From Chinchilla lanigera (taxonomy: Eukaryota; Chordata; Mammalia; Rodentia; Chinchillidae), in the NCBI RefSeq assembly GCF_000276665.1, contig NW_004955433.1:18747513-18811512 (forward strand): 64,000 bases of DNA, written 5' to 3'. Shown one piece after another: positions 35,901 to 48,954 of this stretch. Both the position numbers and the translations under genes were made by a program. Within the stretch, counting starts at the first letter, position 1; each line of letters opens with the position of its first letter. The notes beneath the pieces are model-generated. The model had not been told where the DNA came from. It was given only the letters and a program-made list of their open reading frames with translations, and searched no databases.

Positions 35901-37680
35901 ACCATATTTTTATTTCTTCAGAAGTTTACTGAGGCTATCCTTTTCTGAGAAATTTCCAGGATAAATCAAGGCAGAAGCAAATAATTAAATATCTTCACAA
36001 AGTTCTTATATTTCCTTGAATCCAAGCTTATAAGTTATATAATGCTATCAAATTCTGAAATATAGGAATCATTTCTCTTATGTTTTTTGAGTTCTTTTAG
36101 TATATGAGAACCATTTAATTTTTAAGTATGCCCAGAATTCTGCCCATAAGTACTGAAAAAGAGAAGCTATAATATTATGGAAGGATATCTTTTAATAATG
36201 CAACACAACATTTTCTATGAAGGAGATTTATACAATAATTTCTATGGTGAAGATCTTTTTCATGTGCATAGTTTTGAAGGTTGGTAAAAAAGACAAAGCA
36301 TACCAACCACCACTTAAATTACACATGCTACCTTTGCCAGTTATGCTGTATTCTTTTATTTGTTCATCATAGAAATTTTGATTTAATATTGTCAAATATT
36401 TAATGCCTATTATAGAATGTTTAAAACCTGACCAAATGCCATATCTCCATTAAGTGGTGAACTCAGGATTTATCTGATTTGAAAGCTTACAATATATCTT
36501 CTAATACCAAGTTTGCCCACTTATGATGTGAGAAGAGATGAGCACGTAGCTCTCCAGCATTCATCCACTCACTTAGGATGAAGAAAGACTAAACTCCACA
36601 CAGTAAAAATAAATCACGGGGTGACTTTGATGGCACTGACACTGACTTTCTTGCCAAAAGAAAAGAATGAAATTCAGAGGATGGTTGTGCTCAACCTACT
36701 AGATACACCATCAGGTTTTGGGTTTTTTTTTTTGTTTTTTTTTTGGACTACACTGAGACAAGCAGCCTCAGATTGCTAAGAATATTATTCTAATACAACA
36801 CAGGGAGGAAATCCTGGTAGCCAAACTATTAGGATGAATGCAAAGGCAATGAGTAACCCAGAAAGTTCCAAGGACAATAATTATTATCCTCCACAAAGTG
36901 CATTAGCTCATTCACTTTGCATTAGCATCTTAGAGCAGATAGAAGAGGGGAATGCACTGAATATCATGCCCAGATACCACCCTAATTTTATTCTCTAGTA
37001 GCCAAGAAGTGTCAGTAAGTATTGTATATTGAAATCTAATGCCTTCTTTTACTGACAGATGTTTGACTCAATGATACATAGAAGCTAAAAAAAGAAGAAA
37101 TATATACAATGTGTTGTGGATTAAAACTGTAATAGATTCTAATAAAGGTGAAAATAGAATCATCAGCTCTAGAACACAGGCTGTTTGGGACATAAATTAC
37201 GGTGACACCTATGGGTCAGTGTGAATTCAGAAAGGGCTTACCAACATGCTTTGACCTTAAAACTATAAACAGTTTGCGTGACATGTTCCAACATAATAGA
37301 TACACTAATATTAAATTCAGAGGGAGAATTACCTGTCTACAATTATGGATATATAATACTGCTCTGATCACTCAAATAATTCCTAAAGATTAGATAGAGG
37401 AAATCAATGACAGCCTAACTAAATCTTTTTATAGGGCTAGGTTCAAAAACTGGGAAAACCCTAAGAGAAAAGTCTCTTAGTATAGAAGTTAGAATGTGTG
37501 ATCATTCCACCTTAAATCATAGTATTTTGAAGACTAGCCTATGAATTTCTCTACTATATGACAAAAGTGCATGTTAAATTATAGTTTTCTATCCAAGAAT
37601 TCAAATTGATATTCAAAGACTGAGTCCCAAGATAACAAAAATAAATTGCACAGGAGAGAGGAAGCAGTGCCTATTTTATT
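32954..37680. other. Intronic DNA, little recognised
   Basis: Mostly unplaced AT-rich sequence. 33000-33080 weakly resembles an antisense MIR ('gtgtcttatcaaagaccagg'), and 36718-36745 is a T-rich run with no clear SINE body beside it. No exon was found. Confidence 0.4.
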
Positions 37681-37689
37681 CTCTACATT

Positions 37690-37770
37690 AGTATCCAATT
37701 CCCAAGGTAATGCCTGGTACATGGTAGACACTAAATAAATAGGCATCAGATGAATGAATGAGTGAATAAT
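37690..37770 (+). mobile_element. L2 LINE 3'-terminal fragment
   Basis: 'gtaatgcctggtacatggta' + 'gacactaaataaataggcat' + 'gaatgaatgagtgaat' is the typical L2 3' end (cctggcacatagtaggcgctcaataaa...tgaatgaatga). Confidence 0.7.
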
Positions 37771-38108
37771 GATAGGATCTATTATTAATAACCTCAGAGG
37801 ACAGTGGTGGAGATGATTCTCCACTCAGGTCTGCCTTACCCACGTCACACTGTGCTACAGAGGAAAGCAAACACACCAAACTGCACAGCAACTATTAACC
37901 ACCTATTTGTTTGGCTTACAGATGAAGCTAGTTTCAGTTATTACAAATGATTAGAAGTTAGCTAGATCGAGATGCAGAAACAGAGGATATATATTCTAGA
38001 AGAAAGGAAGGGGAAAGTAATTTAAACCATTTTAAAAATGTAACCAGTTCAGCGTGTTTAAGACAAAGTGTGTTCAAGGGGAAGTAAACATGTACATTTA
38101 GTGTCCCA

Positions 38109-38362
38109 TTTCCTTTTTTTTTTTTAAACAATTGAAATCCACCCCCTTTGTGCTGGATGTTGAGTCCAAAGCCTTCACTCTATATACTTAGCCTGTTTTC
38201 TGTTACTGTTTGGTTTGTTTTTTGTGGGGTGCTGTTGAGACATGGTTTCGCTAAGTCACTGAATTGCCTTAGCTGGGCTCAAAATTGTAGTGCTTCTGTC
38301 TCTGCTTCTTGGAGGGCTGGGATTACAGATGCTTGCCACTCTGCCAACCCACAACTGAAATG
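38109..38362 (-). mobile_element. B1-dID composite SINE, antisense
   Basis: After a T-run, a degenerate antisense ID region (38135-38195) precedes a clear antisense B1: 'gttgagacatggtttcgcta', 'tagctgggctcaaaattgta', 'ggagggctgggattacagat', 'gcttgccactctgcc'. The order (antisense ID then antisense B1) is that expected of a reverse-complemented B1-dID. A 74-codon open frame here is the SINE. Confidence 0.75.
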
Positions 38363-38369
38363 TTATATT

Positions 38370-41300
38370 TAACATTCGAGGCCCTCAGGAACTAGTGATT
38401 TGCTAAGGTGCTCTTACCTAAAAAATTCTGTTCTTCTATCAACTCTCAAATACCCTACTCAGCAATATGTAAAGACAGATATACTTTATCCCTTGGAAAC
38501 CTAAATTTTCTAGGTAGTCTTAATTTTTAGTTTTCATTATGTTACTCTATTGAGGATTCTATGCAAGAAATACTTACATGGCCCAAATATTCCTGTTATC
38601 CATTTTTCTGTTTCCTCTGCTGCCATAATAAAACACTGGATCAGCAAATAAGCAGCAATGAAATATGGTATTATTAACTACCTCCCAAATATTGTACTTC
38701 AGATTCTGTCTTAATATTTTATATTAAACATTGGACAGATTAAATAAATTCAGGAAGTTTCAAAATACAGAATAGAAGAATGGAAGGTGACTTTTTTAAT
38801 GAATATCTCCAATACACTTGATAACGAACCTGTCAGATTACCATTTTTAATGTTATTTGTACTTGACTTGATTTAATATTCTGTTATTTAGGAAAACATA
38901 GGAATAAATATGATTTCCAGTTTGCAGATAAAGGTTCAAGATTCATTCAATTTTTGTGCATGTTCTGGCAGACCATATTCAGAAGAGCTGGGATTCAAAT
39001 GTAAATATTGTTCACCCTGAGGGCTCTGCTCTGCTATGATCCACAAGGCCTCTCTTTTGTTTTTCATTCTAATTCTTCCTAAGTCATCTTTGGCATGTTT
39101 GTCTACCTGAAGAGTCCCTGTTAGGGCTCCCAAATCATCCAACTCCAAATCATCAGTGGATCTTCTCTATCCACCTCTTTAATAAACTGAGGCACCCTAA
39201 GCATCTGTTGTGTGTAACTCAGGTCACATCCTCAGAATATCACATATGCCTAATGTTGTGTCTATAAAGCACTGAAATTCATTCTAAATGCAAACTCCTG
39301 TGCTGAAAAGAGATGAAAGGATTGTCAACTACACTTAATGCATTTTTAGAAAAAAAGAATGTGCAGAGACTGACAGGTCATTTTGCTGCAGCATTCAATT
39401 TTAATCCTTGGTTGTGCTTTCCTCGGGACAGGTGTGTTTGTTTCTTACCCACAAAATCCCTAAACCTATCTTTGTGCTTGCAAATAGAAGATAAATCAGT
39501 CAATAATATTATTTTTAATGAAACAAGCAACAAAGTGATTCAAACAAAACTGGCTGAATGAAAAAGCTTTCTCTAAGTAATTCTTTATAATGCCTCTGAT
39601 GTTCAAATGATCCTTTTATTTTTTTTTGCCCAGAATTTGAAGCAAAATTCTCAAAGACAAGTTGTCATAGCAAGGCCTTTGTCCTATGACATCTTCAAGA
39701 TAACCCAAATAACTTTAAGACAACTAAGCATGTGCCAGTTTATTTTCTTGGTGTTACTTTTTTAAAATTAGGATGCTCTGCAAGGACCAAAATGATTGCT
39801 AGAAAATTGACAGAGAAACTCTGTTACAATTCACAACTTTGAATCACACTCTGACAATCACACATATAAGTCTATGCTATGTATCCAAATTATAGCCCTT
39901 TAGTCAGTAATCTCAGGAATAAATTGTCTCCCATAACAAACACTGAAATATAGATACTGAGGAGAGTTCTATGTGTGTGCAGAATAATGATTTTAAGATT
40001 TTTAATATTTATAAAGAAAATCTTCATTTCTGAAGGTGTACCTGCACTATTTTTTAAGAAAAAAATATGCGGACCATAAAAATACAAGAGGCTAAATGAA
40101 GACTATCTCTTTGTCCCTGCACCTAACTGCACAACCATGTGCGACTTAGAAGTACAGATCTGTTATCTATTTTTCTTAGTGTGCACATTGCCCTTAATTA
40201 CAGTTTATGCAATAAAATGAAACATAAATGTGTTTTTATTAACAACATATTGCTGGAAGCATAAACAATAAATTATGAATTACTAAAACAGAAGTCTTTG
40301 GATCATGTATACATAATGCTATTCTACATATTTGGGATGCTTTTGAATTTCTGTTTGATGCAAATGCAGCACTGTATTTTATTATTCTTCATTGAGGAAA
40401 AGTTCCATGTTTCACAAGGGTGATATCTGAAATTTAATGGGAAGCACCCATGGTCAGTGTTTGGTGCTATGTGTTTTCTTCTGAGAAATTCTGCAATATG
40501 AGCAGCGCAGACAATATCACTATATTGAAAATACAGATATATAGGCTTTAATTATCATATTCATTTAATTACTCAGAAGTATGGTTTCCTGGAAAACCCC
40601 GTAATAATAGATCTCCTGTAGCTGAGAGGATGAGGGTTCTTATAAAAGCAATTTGGAGAAAAAAATGTCATTTAGGAATGTCCCTTCCTAGCTTCAAAGC
40701 AGCCTGGAGTAATGGAAAATCTTAAACAGACTACAGGTTGCCAGAAAGAGCAACACTGGCCCCTACCCAAGCAGCCTTCTTTGCTGTGTGGAACAGCAGG
40801 AAGGTCTTCGAGGTGCAATTCAGTCTTGATGTGTATAGAGTATAGATGCGTTAAGGCAGAAGAGAGATTGATGTGTCTACTTGACACCTACATCCTGAAT
40901 AAAAGAGCAGGGTCATAAGGATTAAGTGAAAGAAAAGAGAGTTAGCTTTTCCTGGCTTGGAAAACTGCTTTCATTTTCCGGCAGCAAGTTTTGATTTTGT
41001 AAAAAGAGAAGCCTGAAATAAACTGATGGTAATCACATGTACATAGAAAAAATGTCTATAATTTTCAAGCTTGCGCAAAATGATTCTCACAGAGTCATGA
41101 TTCCTCCAACTTGTATTACAATGGAGAAATATGTTAAAATTTTGGAAGCTACGTTTATCCATTGTGTGCAGGAAGCCAAATTTCACTATGGTAAAGGAAA
41201 TGTAGGAAAAAATAGAGAAAAAAAAGAGTCTCCATATTCAAAACCGAAGCCAGCACTCATTCAGAACTGAAGCCAGAACTCATCTCCACGGTTGGTGAAT

Positions 41301-43690
41301 ACTTCATTGTCCTTCTTTCTCCTTTTTTTCCTTCTTCTGCTCCTTTAAAAAACCATTTGTCTTTCTATTACATCTTTTAGACTGCAATACATTATAATAT
41401 TGCAAAGCAGATTTCTTGCTATAGATGCTAGTAAGGGTCTATATCTTTAAAAAGATTGATGAAGCCCCTTTCAAAATCACTGCTAAACATTAAGGATTCC
41501 CTACAGTAAAAGTTACAAAGAGACTTGATTGACAATAATATGCCAAAGGATGTATAACATAATATGAGAAGTTAAGAACTACTAGATTCACATGAAAATG
41601 ATTCTGTCCCAGTTATTGAGAAATGATTTTCTTTGTACTAAAAGACATCCTTGTTTACACATATCTATCGACGCATATCTAAAATGCAGGCGGAAATGAA
41701 ACTTACAGTGATTTGCCCAGAATAAGGGTGTTTTAACAGGTGATACACACACATTTGGAAAAAAAATGATAAAATGTATGCAGTTGAAGTATGCTACTCA
41801 CTTGAGATGGAAATTCGTACCAAATAGCCTGAGACAGTCTGTATTGGAAACTGTGTTAGTGACACTGATGTAGCACAAGACATGCATATTCCAATGTTCT
41901 TATTATCAGCTACATTATTTGGATCAATTATCAATTAATGCCTTTAGCATGAGCTTCTTATCAACAAAATTTAACTCTGCTAGGAAATATCAACCAAAAA
42001 GATCCATATCATGAGATTCTGTGGTTCCCTTACTGCTTTTTCTTAAGTGGAAATAAGATCTAACCAGGGCCAGGTTCACTGTCGACTCCTCTCCTTCCCA
42101 CAGGCTGCCCTTAGAGATCAGAGCTTGGTGTTTTTCCTCATTTATCTGTATATATGATTCAAACATTTCAGTGTAAACCATGAAGATTCCTATTTCACCA
42201 CTGTGCTCTAGCAATTCCAATGAAAGTTGTTTCTTTTTTTTCCTACAATGTGTCTGAAGAAGAGGAGGTTTCTGCAGACCTCAAATTTCCTGCAAGCAAG
42301 ATATTTCAGCATCTGTAAAAGGTCCATTGATCTTTCCTGTCTTGCTGTATTGAATTGTTGGGTATTTTCCATTTCCACAGTTAAAAGGGGAGCAATACTG
42401 CAATGTGGTCAGCAAATGCCTTTGCTTATAAATTCATCCAACTGGAAGAGGGAGAATCCAGTGTCTGAGCTATATAATTCAAAAGTACATGGTGCTATGA
42501 TGTTTTAGGTGTGTACATGTCATAAATGACTCATCATATTTTTGACCTTTCCTTTTATGTTTCTCTTTATTGAAGGTTGCCTTTGTATTCTGGCAGAAAT
42601 ATGATTCTCATATATTTAAAAGGGGAATTATTTGTGAAATCACGCAACTGTTTACGGTACAAGAGACGGCTCATTTCTCTCTTTTTTTTTCTGTGATTAT
42701 GAATTAGTTGACTGAAAATAGCATTAGGGACAAGCAAGATAAAAGAGAAGAAAAATCACAATAATTTCGATCTGAAAGAGGTGGCTGAAATTTCCTTAGA
42801 AAATATCAAACACTTGAAAGTACTTCCCTTAAAGATCAAATTACACAGGAGAATAATCCATCCATAAATTATGGATGTGAATATATTGCCCAAACTCAAA
42901 ATCTTTACATTGTTCTGGTTGGGTGAAATTTGTAATTCATTATGATCTCAGTGGAGAGTGTCAGCTCCTGACAATGTTATAGTCCACCTTAAGAAGAAAA
43001 TTCAATTTCAAATATGATATACAATTAGATTTCATTTCTTTATATTTCTAACATAAAATGTGCAAGTACCAGAGTTTTAGGGCTTCTATTGTTTTCATGT
43101 TCTGTTTTTATTAATGATGAATTGGCAAGAGGCCCCCAAAATAGTTGGTTGTCTGTGTACCTACCTAAACCAAACTTGTAAATTTCACAGTTTCTATTAT
43201 GTGAATTGTTTTTGCACATTAAGAAGACACAAATTATTCTTTTTATACTTTAATAGTGACTACTCAGGTGGGAAAGTAGTTGTCTATGGAGCAAAAAAAT
43301 CATGAGTTTCTGATATATGTAAAGGAAATGCTGCATAAACTTTACATAGCTATTCCACAGACATATGGGTTCATGATTTATTCTTTGAGGAGATGTTGAA
43401 TACTTGGATTCTAAATCCAAAATCACCGTGATCATGTGTCCTACTTTCTACAAGACAGCCCTGGTTTATGATGTTTTCCGGACATAAATATAAACAGCAG
43501 TGCTTTTTGCTTAAAAAAAAAAAAAAGAACCAGTTGGAATAATAAATTCTGTGGTCACTCTTTGCAAAACAAATAAACATATAACTTAAACAATCACACC
43601 ACAGAGTGTCATATGTACCCTGAGTCATTTTGCAATTTTATTAATTTTTCGAGATATAAAAATCTATTAGAAAAGTTAAAATTATTACTT
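38370..43690. other. Intronic DNA, no element confidently recognised
   Basis: Contains a possible antisense MIR piece near 38915-39000 ('gagctgggattcaaatg') and otherwise unassigned sequence. Open frames of 63-93 codons (39313, 40712, 41037, 42227) have no signatures. This is one of the most repeat-poor stretches of the window and could hold conserved non-coding elements, which cannot be judged from one sequence. Confidence 0.4.
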
Positions 43691-43699
43691 TAAACTTTC

Positions 43700-43841
43700 A
43701 AGACTTTTTTTTCAGGTTCTTTGTACCATTCAGGCTTGTCTTGTACTCTCTATGTAGGCCTATTTGGCCTCAAATTTTCACCAATCCTTCTGCCTCAGCC
43801 TCCCAAATTCTGGGATCACAGGTGTGCAGCACAAGGTCTGA
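43700..43841 (-). mobile_element. B1 SINE, antisense
   Basis: Antisense B1 order after a T-run: 'ctctatgtaggcctatttgg', 'cttctgcctcagcctcccaa', 'attctgggatcacaggtgtg'. The first third is diverged. Confidence 0.8.
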
Positions 43842-43849
43842 CTAATATT

Positions 43850-45637
43850 ACTTTTATTTTCTGCTGCCAAAATGAAACGTAATCTACATAACTTCAAATA
43901 TCCTATTGCAGGGTTTACTAAGGTATATGATGGACCCAAAGGTTTCCTATGATTACAAATTTTCCTTTCTGTTGATTCCAAAAATTAGGGAAAAAAATGA
44001 AATTTATTCCCTGTAAGATTAAACCTATTTTTAGGTGTAAATTACAGGTCAAAATTACACTTTCCTTAGTAAAATACCTAATACCTTTTCATTCATCCAA
44101 CACTTTTGTGTGTAGCTCTTTCCAGGGCAGAGCTATAATAAGCATATCTTGAAGTTATAGGATGGACAAAAAACATATAGGGCCTTTGAGAATTTGGAAG
44201 AGAAAACTTATTTTTCATGGAGAATTGTTTAATTTAGGGTGTTTCACATGCAAAAGTAATTCCAGATCCTTGTTATCTCACTGTCCAAATAAGCATGGGT
44301 GTTCATCATAGAATGCACAGATTTCAGCTCAGTTTGGAGTTTCTGAGTAACGTTTTGTCTTAGATAAATTTACGTGACTACTGTAAATGATAAATCTTGG
44401 CAGCATTAATATATAGAAGGAATATGTTCTTGGGTTGCAGTTCCCAATTAAGGGTGACTAACAAATGAATAGTCCATTTTTGAAGGGAGAGAACAAGATT
44501 TCCTCACTTTCATATTTATAGTATAATATAATATATATAAGCTCAGTGAATGATAGCTATATAATGACTTCTCATTTTTTCTTTTCTGTGTTGTAACCAC
44601 TTGCATCAAAGCACATGCAAAGAACTAAATAGCATTACATTATAAAGAAAGGCCATAATATATTTGATATGTGCCATAAAATGTTACTGCAATAAAAGAA
44701 GTTTTCTTAAAATTTATTACCTATTTTTAATAGAATATACCAAAAAATCCAGATTTCATGCACCAAATTTGACCCTCCTAAATGAATATAGCTGGCATAT
44801 AAACAATTCAGAAATTTAACCTATGCCTAGAGTAGACCAAGAAAACAGCCAAAAGCAATACCTAAATTTTGCTGATATTCTTCAAACAAATATACCTAAT
44901 TCAAATGAATTAGAATCAAATTAAAGTGAAAAGTCCTTGTTAAATATACAGGAATTTGAGAGAAAAATTTACATATTACATAGGCTTTTAAAAAATTATC
45001 TATAACCTTCACATGAAATAGAGCATATTTTTAAAAATAGAAATACACTCTGGGTTCTCAAGAAACAATGTAATGGATTAAATATTCTCTGTGAGTGAAA
45101 GACTTAACAATAAAATCAGCTTATGTTAGCTCCAAAATAATATTGATAAGAAATGCCCTTCAAGAAGGATTTTCTGATCTAATTGCTATTATTACAGTCA
45201 GAGCAGGCTTAGAACAAATACTTCTAGTGTGTACCCACAAACCAGGAAAATTAGCATGGACATTCTCTAAAGACTTGGTAAACATTCAATTAAAATTTAT
45301 CAACTGCAAAGTGCAACCAGTTCCTCCTCTGACAGATATCTCAGTATCTCAAATTTTCTTGGAACTTTCACAGGGGTTAAGTTATACTCTTCGTTGTATA
45401 AAGTAAGATGACTGACGTATTCCCTGGGATAAAATTAATTTTCATGTGAACAATTTTTTATCTATTATTTCAATATTGGAAAAGGTAAGTAATTAATTAT
45501 TTTGCCATTAGGCTGATAAACTTCTCCTTCTCATAGTGAACAGACATAATTTTAAGAATATTTTTTGCTATGTTATGAAACTACGCTCTACTTGCCAGCT
45601 TACATTTGACCTTCTTTCAAAAAGTGTATATATTTAC
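43850..45637. other. Intronic DNA adjoining the EC5 exon donor
   Basis: AT-rich. A 103-codon open frame at 45095-45406 (plus strand) has no recognisable domain and no splice context. Nothing else is supported. Confidence 0.4.
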
Positions 45638-45755
45638 CTTCATTTTTCTTGATGGTGAAATTTGGATTGTTGGCCATTTCTGGAAGAAGACTGTATAAGA
45701 AATAATGTCCATTTTTGGGATCATCTTTGTCCATGGCACTTACTGTTTGAATGAC
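45638..45755 (-). CDS. CDH8: Cadherin-8 internal exon, N-terminal part of EC5 (partial CDS)
   Basis: A 118-nt exon continuing the cadherin frame on the minus strand. The acceptor is 'ttttatgttgcag' and the donor is G|GTAAAT. It encodes 39 complete codons plus one base (phase 1 exit): [19 protein letters not shown], then [24 protein letters not shown] is the DXD-type calcium-site motif at the start of a cadherin repeat, and NFT is an N-glycosylation sequon. In type II cadherins EC5 is the membrane-proximal extracellular repeat; the next exon should carry the rest of EC5 and begin the transmembrane segment. That exon is not in the 45.6 kb that follow in gene order. No frameshift or stop is seen, and both splice sites look functional. 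The residues match my recollection of CDH8 almost completely. Confidence 0.9.
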
Positions 45756-47059
45756 CTGCAACATAAAATTGACATCAGCATTTCTGATCGAAGCATAATG
45801 ATACCACTGCCTTTGAAAGCTTAGGAATACCCCTTTATATGGTGGAAAACTTTGACTCCAAGGTCAAAGATAATTTCAGCTCTCTAAATTGTCGTGAATG
45901 GTTTGTGTTAAGAACAAGAAGAAAAATCCAACCTTTAAAACCTCACCTTGATAAGAGGATGAAAATTAAGAACATTACCTTTTGCATCCGTTTCGTGTCT
46001 GTGACTTGAAATACCAAAGTGTATTTGGAAATGCTACTGGGCAATGATAGGTTTCTTTCCAATTTGAGTATTTACGAGCATCTCCAATGACATTTGGAAT
46101 TTTTACAGTGATTGCAGTGCTGCTTTCCAGAGGATCTTGGAGGAAAATGACTTAAATCTTGAATCCTCATAGTGCTTCTCTCATTTCATTCATCAGGTCA
46201 CAAGGGTTTGCCAAATAGAGTGGTCCTTGGCACAAGCATCACTGCAACAAACCTATGTGACGATTTGCATGTGTTCCCTCCCAATAACGAACACTGTTTT
46301 TAAAGCTACTGGATAATACATGCAAATAATGTTCTGGAAAGTACCCTGAGATGAATAAATTATACAGATTAGAAAAATTACCACTGTGCAGAGAACAGGT
46401 TGGAGAGACACAAATACTTGAAATCAGGGACTACTCAACGTGCTTATTTCATTTGCAGTTTCATTAACTCTATGTTAAATTATTTCCTGGACTTTCAGAA
46501 AGTTATCTTAATTTGTATTTATGATTCTGTGATATTTATTACTTCAATATGAGGCACTGGACAAGAACTAAAATAGTAAAAAGTGCAGTTCATATTTTAT
46601 TATAAATAACTACAATATGTGTTCAATACAAGTACCAATCAAGCACAGTAGCTAACATGATAATAGATTTAATATAACAAAAAGTAACAGTGAAATGATG
46701 GTTCAGGGAAAGAGGTAACAAAAACTAGCCGTGAAAAGTTTACAGATTTATAGAAGGATATAGCCACACATGATTCTGAATATACATGTTTTAACATTTA
46801 CATGGTGTGATTGAAAAATGTATTCTGAGTTTAAATTTTAAAAAATATTACAGGAAAGGATACATTGCCGTTAATCCCCTCCCAATACTCTACTTTATTT
46901 GGAACACACTCTTGCTGTCATCGTGCCTCTTTCTGAAGCAGTTTGGTAAGTCTCTCTTCAAGAGTACTGTTATGACTGGCTTGGTGTCTTGAATTAATTC
47001 AAAATATTTACCTTCCAGGGCTCTTTTAACTTTAGAAAAGAGCTAGAAGTTCACAGTCC

Positions 47060-47300
47060 ATCATCCAGTGAATAAGGTAGATGAGGACATAAAGTAGTGG
47101 TTTTAGGAGCCTTCCTTTTAGTTGAATATTATGGAATTCACTCTACATTTTACTACAGCTCAATACACTCAGGAAAGAAAACTTCCAGAACTGCTTCAGA
47201 AGGTGACAAGAACAATGGACTAAGTATGTTAGAAGTTAGGGGGAGTATTTTGAGGGAGATAATGACAATGTGTCTTTTACTATTAGAAAGTTTCAAATTT
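47060..47300 (+). mobile_element. Decayed transposon-like repeat, copy 1 of 3
   Basis: Around 47178-47280 one frame reads ENFQNCFRR, stop, QEQWTKYVRS, stop, GEYFEGDNDNVSFT. This resembles the C-terminal end of a DDE-type (mariner-like) transposase, although I cannot name the element. The same pattern is seen at 54430-54665 (minus) and 54780-54910 (plus). Shared upstream blocks ('gtagatgaggacata', 'acactcaggaaag') show the copies are related over about 200 nt. Broken by stops; not functional. Confidence 0.55.
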
Positions 47301-47724
47301 AAATATCCACAATATATTCTTCCTTTTGTATTTCCCATTGATCTTTAAAAATTTCATTAAAAAATTTAAAAAATTAATCACTTTATTTTGCCTATGGGTT
47401 ACCATTACTTTGTGATTTAGGACAGAAATAAATGTGAGAAGCATAATTTCAGAACTTCTAATAGTTATAGCACTTTGGGTTGTACCAAGCACATAGTATA
47501 AATTGGCAATGCATTACAGTTAAAGCAAAATAATGCCTTTTGACATCTAATTCTTTACTCTTAAAAATAAATTATATCCTTACTTTGCAAGTAACGGAAT
47601 GTTGTTAAGAAACTAGTGGCCCTTTATGTTTTTTAGTTAGTCATACTTTAACTAGTTTGATCATGTACTGACACAAAATCTAACTCATGGTTAAGACAAT
47701 GAGGCTGTCACTAAAAGAAAGAAC

Positions 47725-47965
47725 TCTGGAGTGAAACTGGTTACATAGAAGTCAAAACTTCACTCTCTGCTTTGTGTGACATTAAGGATGTGACATCTCT
47801 GAAACTTAATTTCTTCCTATGCCTAAAACATAAAAAGTACATACTCTCATAGGATTTTTGTGATTCGTGATGTACATTTAGGTAAGAATCTTAAAACACT
47901 GTTTTTTCCTACTAAATATTCAATAAGATGTCAGTCATTATCATTATTATTGTTAGTATTATGGT
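47725..47965 (+). mobile_element. MIR SINE, nearly full length
   Basis: Sense MIR blocks in order: 'actctggagtgaaactggtt', 'gtgacattaaggatgtgaca', 'ctctgaaacttaatttcttc', 'actctcataggatttttgtg', 'tactaaatattcaataagat', ending in a (TTA)n-like region. Confidence 0.75.
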
Positions 47966-48035
47966 CATTTCTGTTTCCTAATGACATGGTAGTTCAATAG
48001 TGTAACAATGCTGGTGTTACTCAAACAAGGATTCA

Positions 48036-48124
48036 GGGGCTGGGGATTTAGCTCAGCGGCAAAAGCGCCTGCCTGGCAAGCGCAAGGTCGTGAGTTCGGT
48101 TCCCGGTACCGGAGAAAAACCAAA
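48036..48124 (+). mobile_element. ID SINE, young, running into an assembly gap
   Basis: Full ID body of the 'caaaagcgcctgcc' variant ending 'accggagaaaaaccaaa', then N. A 9-bp duplication 'aaggattca' lies at 48027-48035 and, beyond the gap, at 48225-48233. The missing bases should therefore be only the SINE's A-rich tail. Confidence 0.97.
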
Positions 48125-48224
48125 NNNNNNNNNNNNNNNNNNNNNNNNNNNNNNNNNNNNNNNNNNNNNNNNNNNNNNNNNNNNNNNNNNNNNNNNNNNN
48201 NNNNNNNNNNNNNNNNNNNNNNNN
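48125..48224. other. Assembly gap of exactly 100 N
   Basis: One hundred N. The round number is the conventional placeholder for a gap of unknown size, and its position inside a poly(A) tail explains the assembly failure. Protein predictions across it are meaningless. Confidence 0.99.
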
Positions 48225-48954
48225 AAGGATTCAACCTAATCAAATTAGCGACGAATGAAATTGCTTACAAGAGATGAATGCATAGCATATTTTCCTTGAC
48301 ATTTAAATGTGGAGAAGGTTTGAAAAGTTCCGGTTTCATTAAAAAAATATATTAAAATACCAGAGAGAAGATTTGAAATATAGATAACTCATTGGGACAG
48401 CATGAATGCATAAATATTTAACAGGAGAAAAACACATGAATTCTCCACTTCACATAGGAACCAGTAGGTTTTCATGTTGAAAAGTCAAGGGACCAATCAG
48501 AGTACTTTTGTGGACAGGTTGAGCAACCCCTCCCCCATCAACCCAACCTCATCACCACAGAAGCTCTCTTCCGAGGTGCAGCTGTTAAAGCGTGTGTGAG
48601 TGCACATGAACAGTAGAGACAAATGAAGGGGCTATTTCTTGGTAATCTGGGGTGGATCTCAATCATAATTAAGTTCATGTCTGGTGTACTTGTAAGATGC
48701 AGTACTACCTTAATACTGTTTCTAAAACATAGGCAGGAAAAGAGCTCTTAATGCTGGAAAGGGTGACTCAGTGAGGGACATAGTGGCTAAGCCATCATAA
48801 CTGAAGCAAAACGTAAGAATTTAGCTTACCTGAAGCAGTACAACTATCTGTCACACCACATCTCAGAAATTTTGTCTGAATATCACACTGGTATTGAGTA
48901 TGTCTTCTTCCACCATTTGTGTAAGCCAGGAACTCATTTCACATGCAACTTCTT

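Larger units (their letters stand above)
1..45637 (-). other. CDH8: CDH8 intron downstream of the EC5 exon (incomplete)
   Basis: This is the sequence following the EC5 exon donor in gene order. The next expected exon (rest of EC5, the GCSNDG-like region and start of the transmembrane helix, roughly 250 nt) was looked for by eye on the minus strand and not seen. The intron therefore appears to exceed 45.6 kb. It is AT-rich and filled with interspersed repeats listed separately. Confidence 0.7.

Noticed and set aside
48008..48277. Open frames crossing the N gap
   Set aside because: They depend on unknown bases and an ID SINE body.
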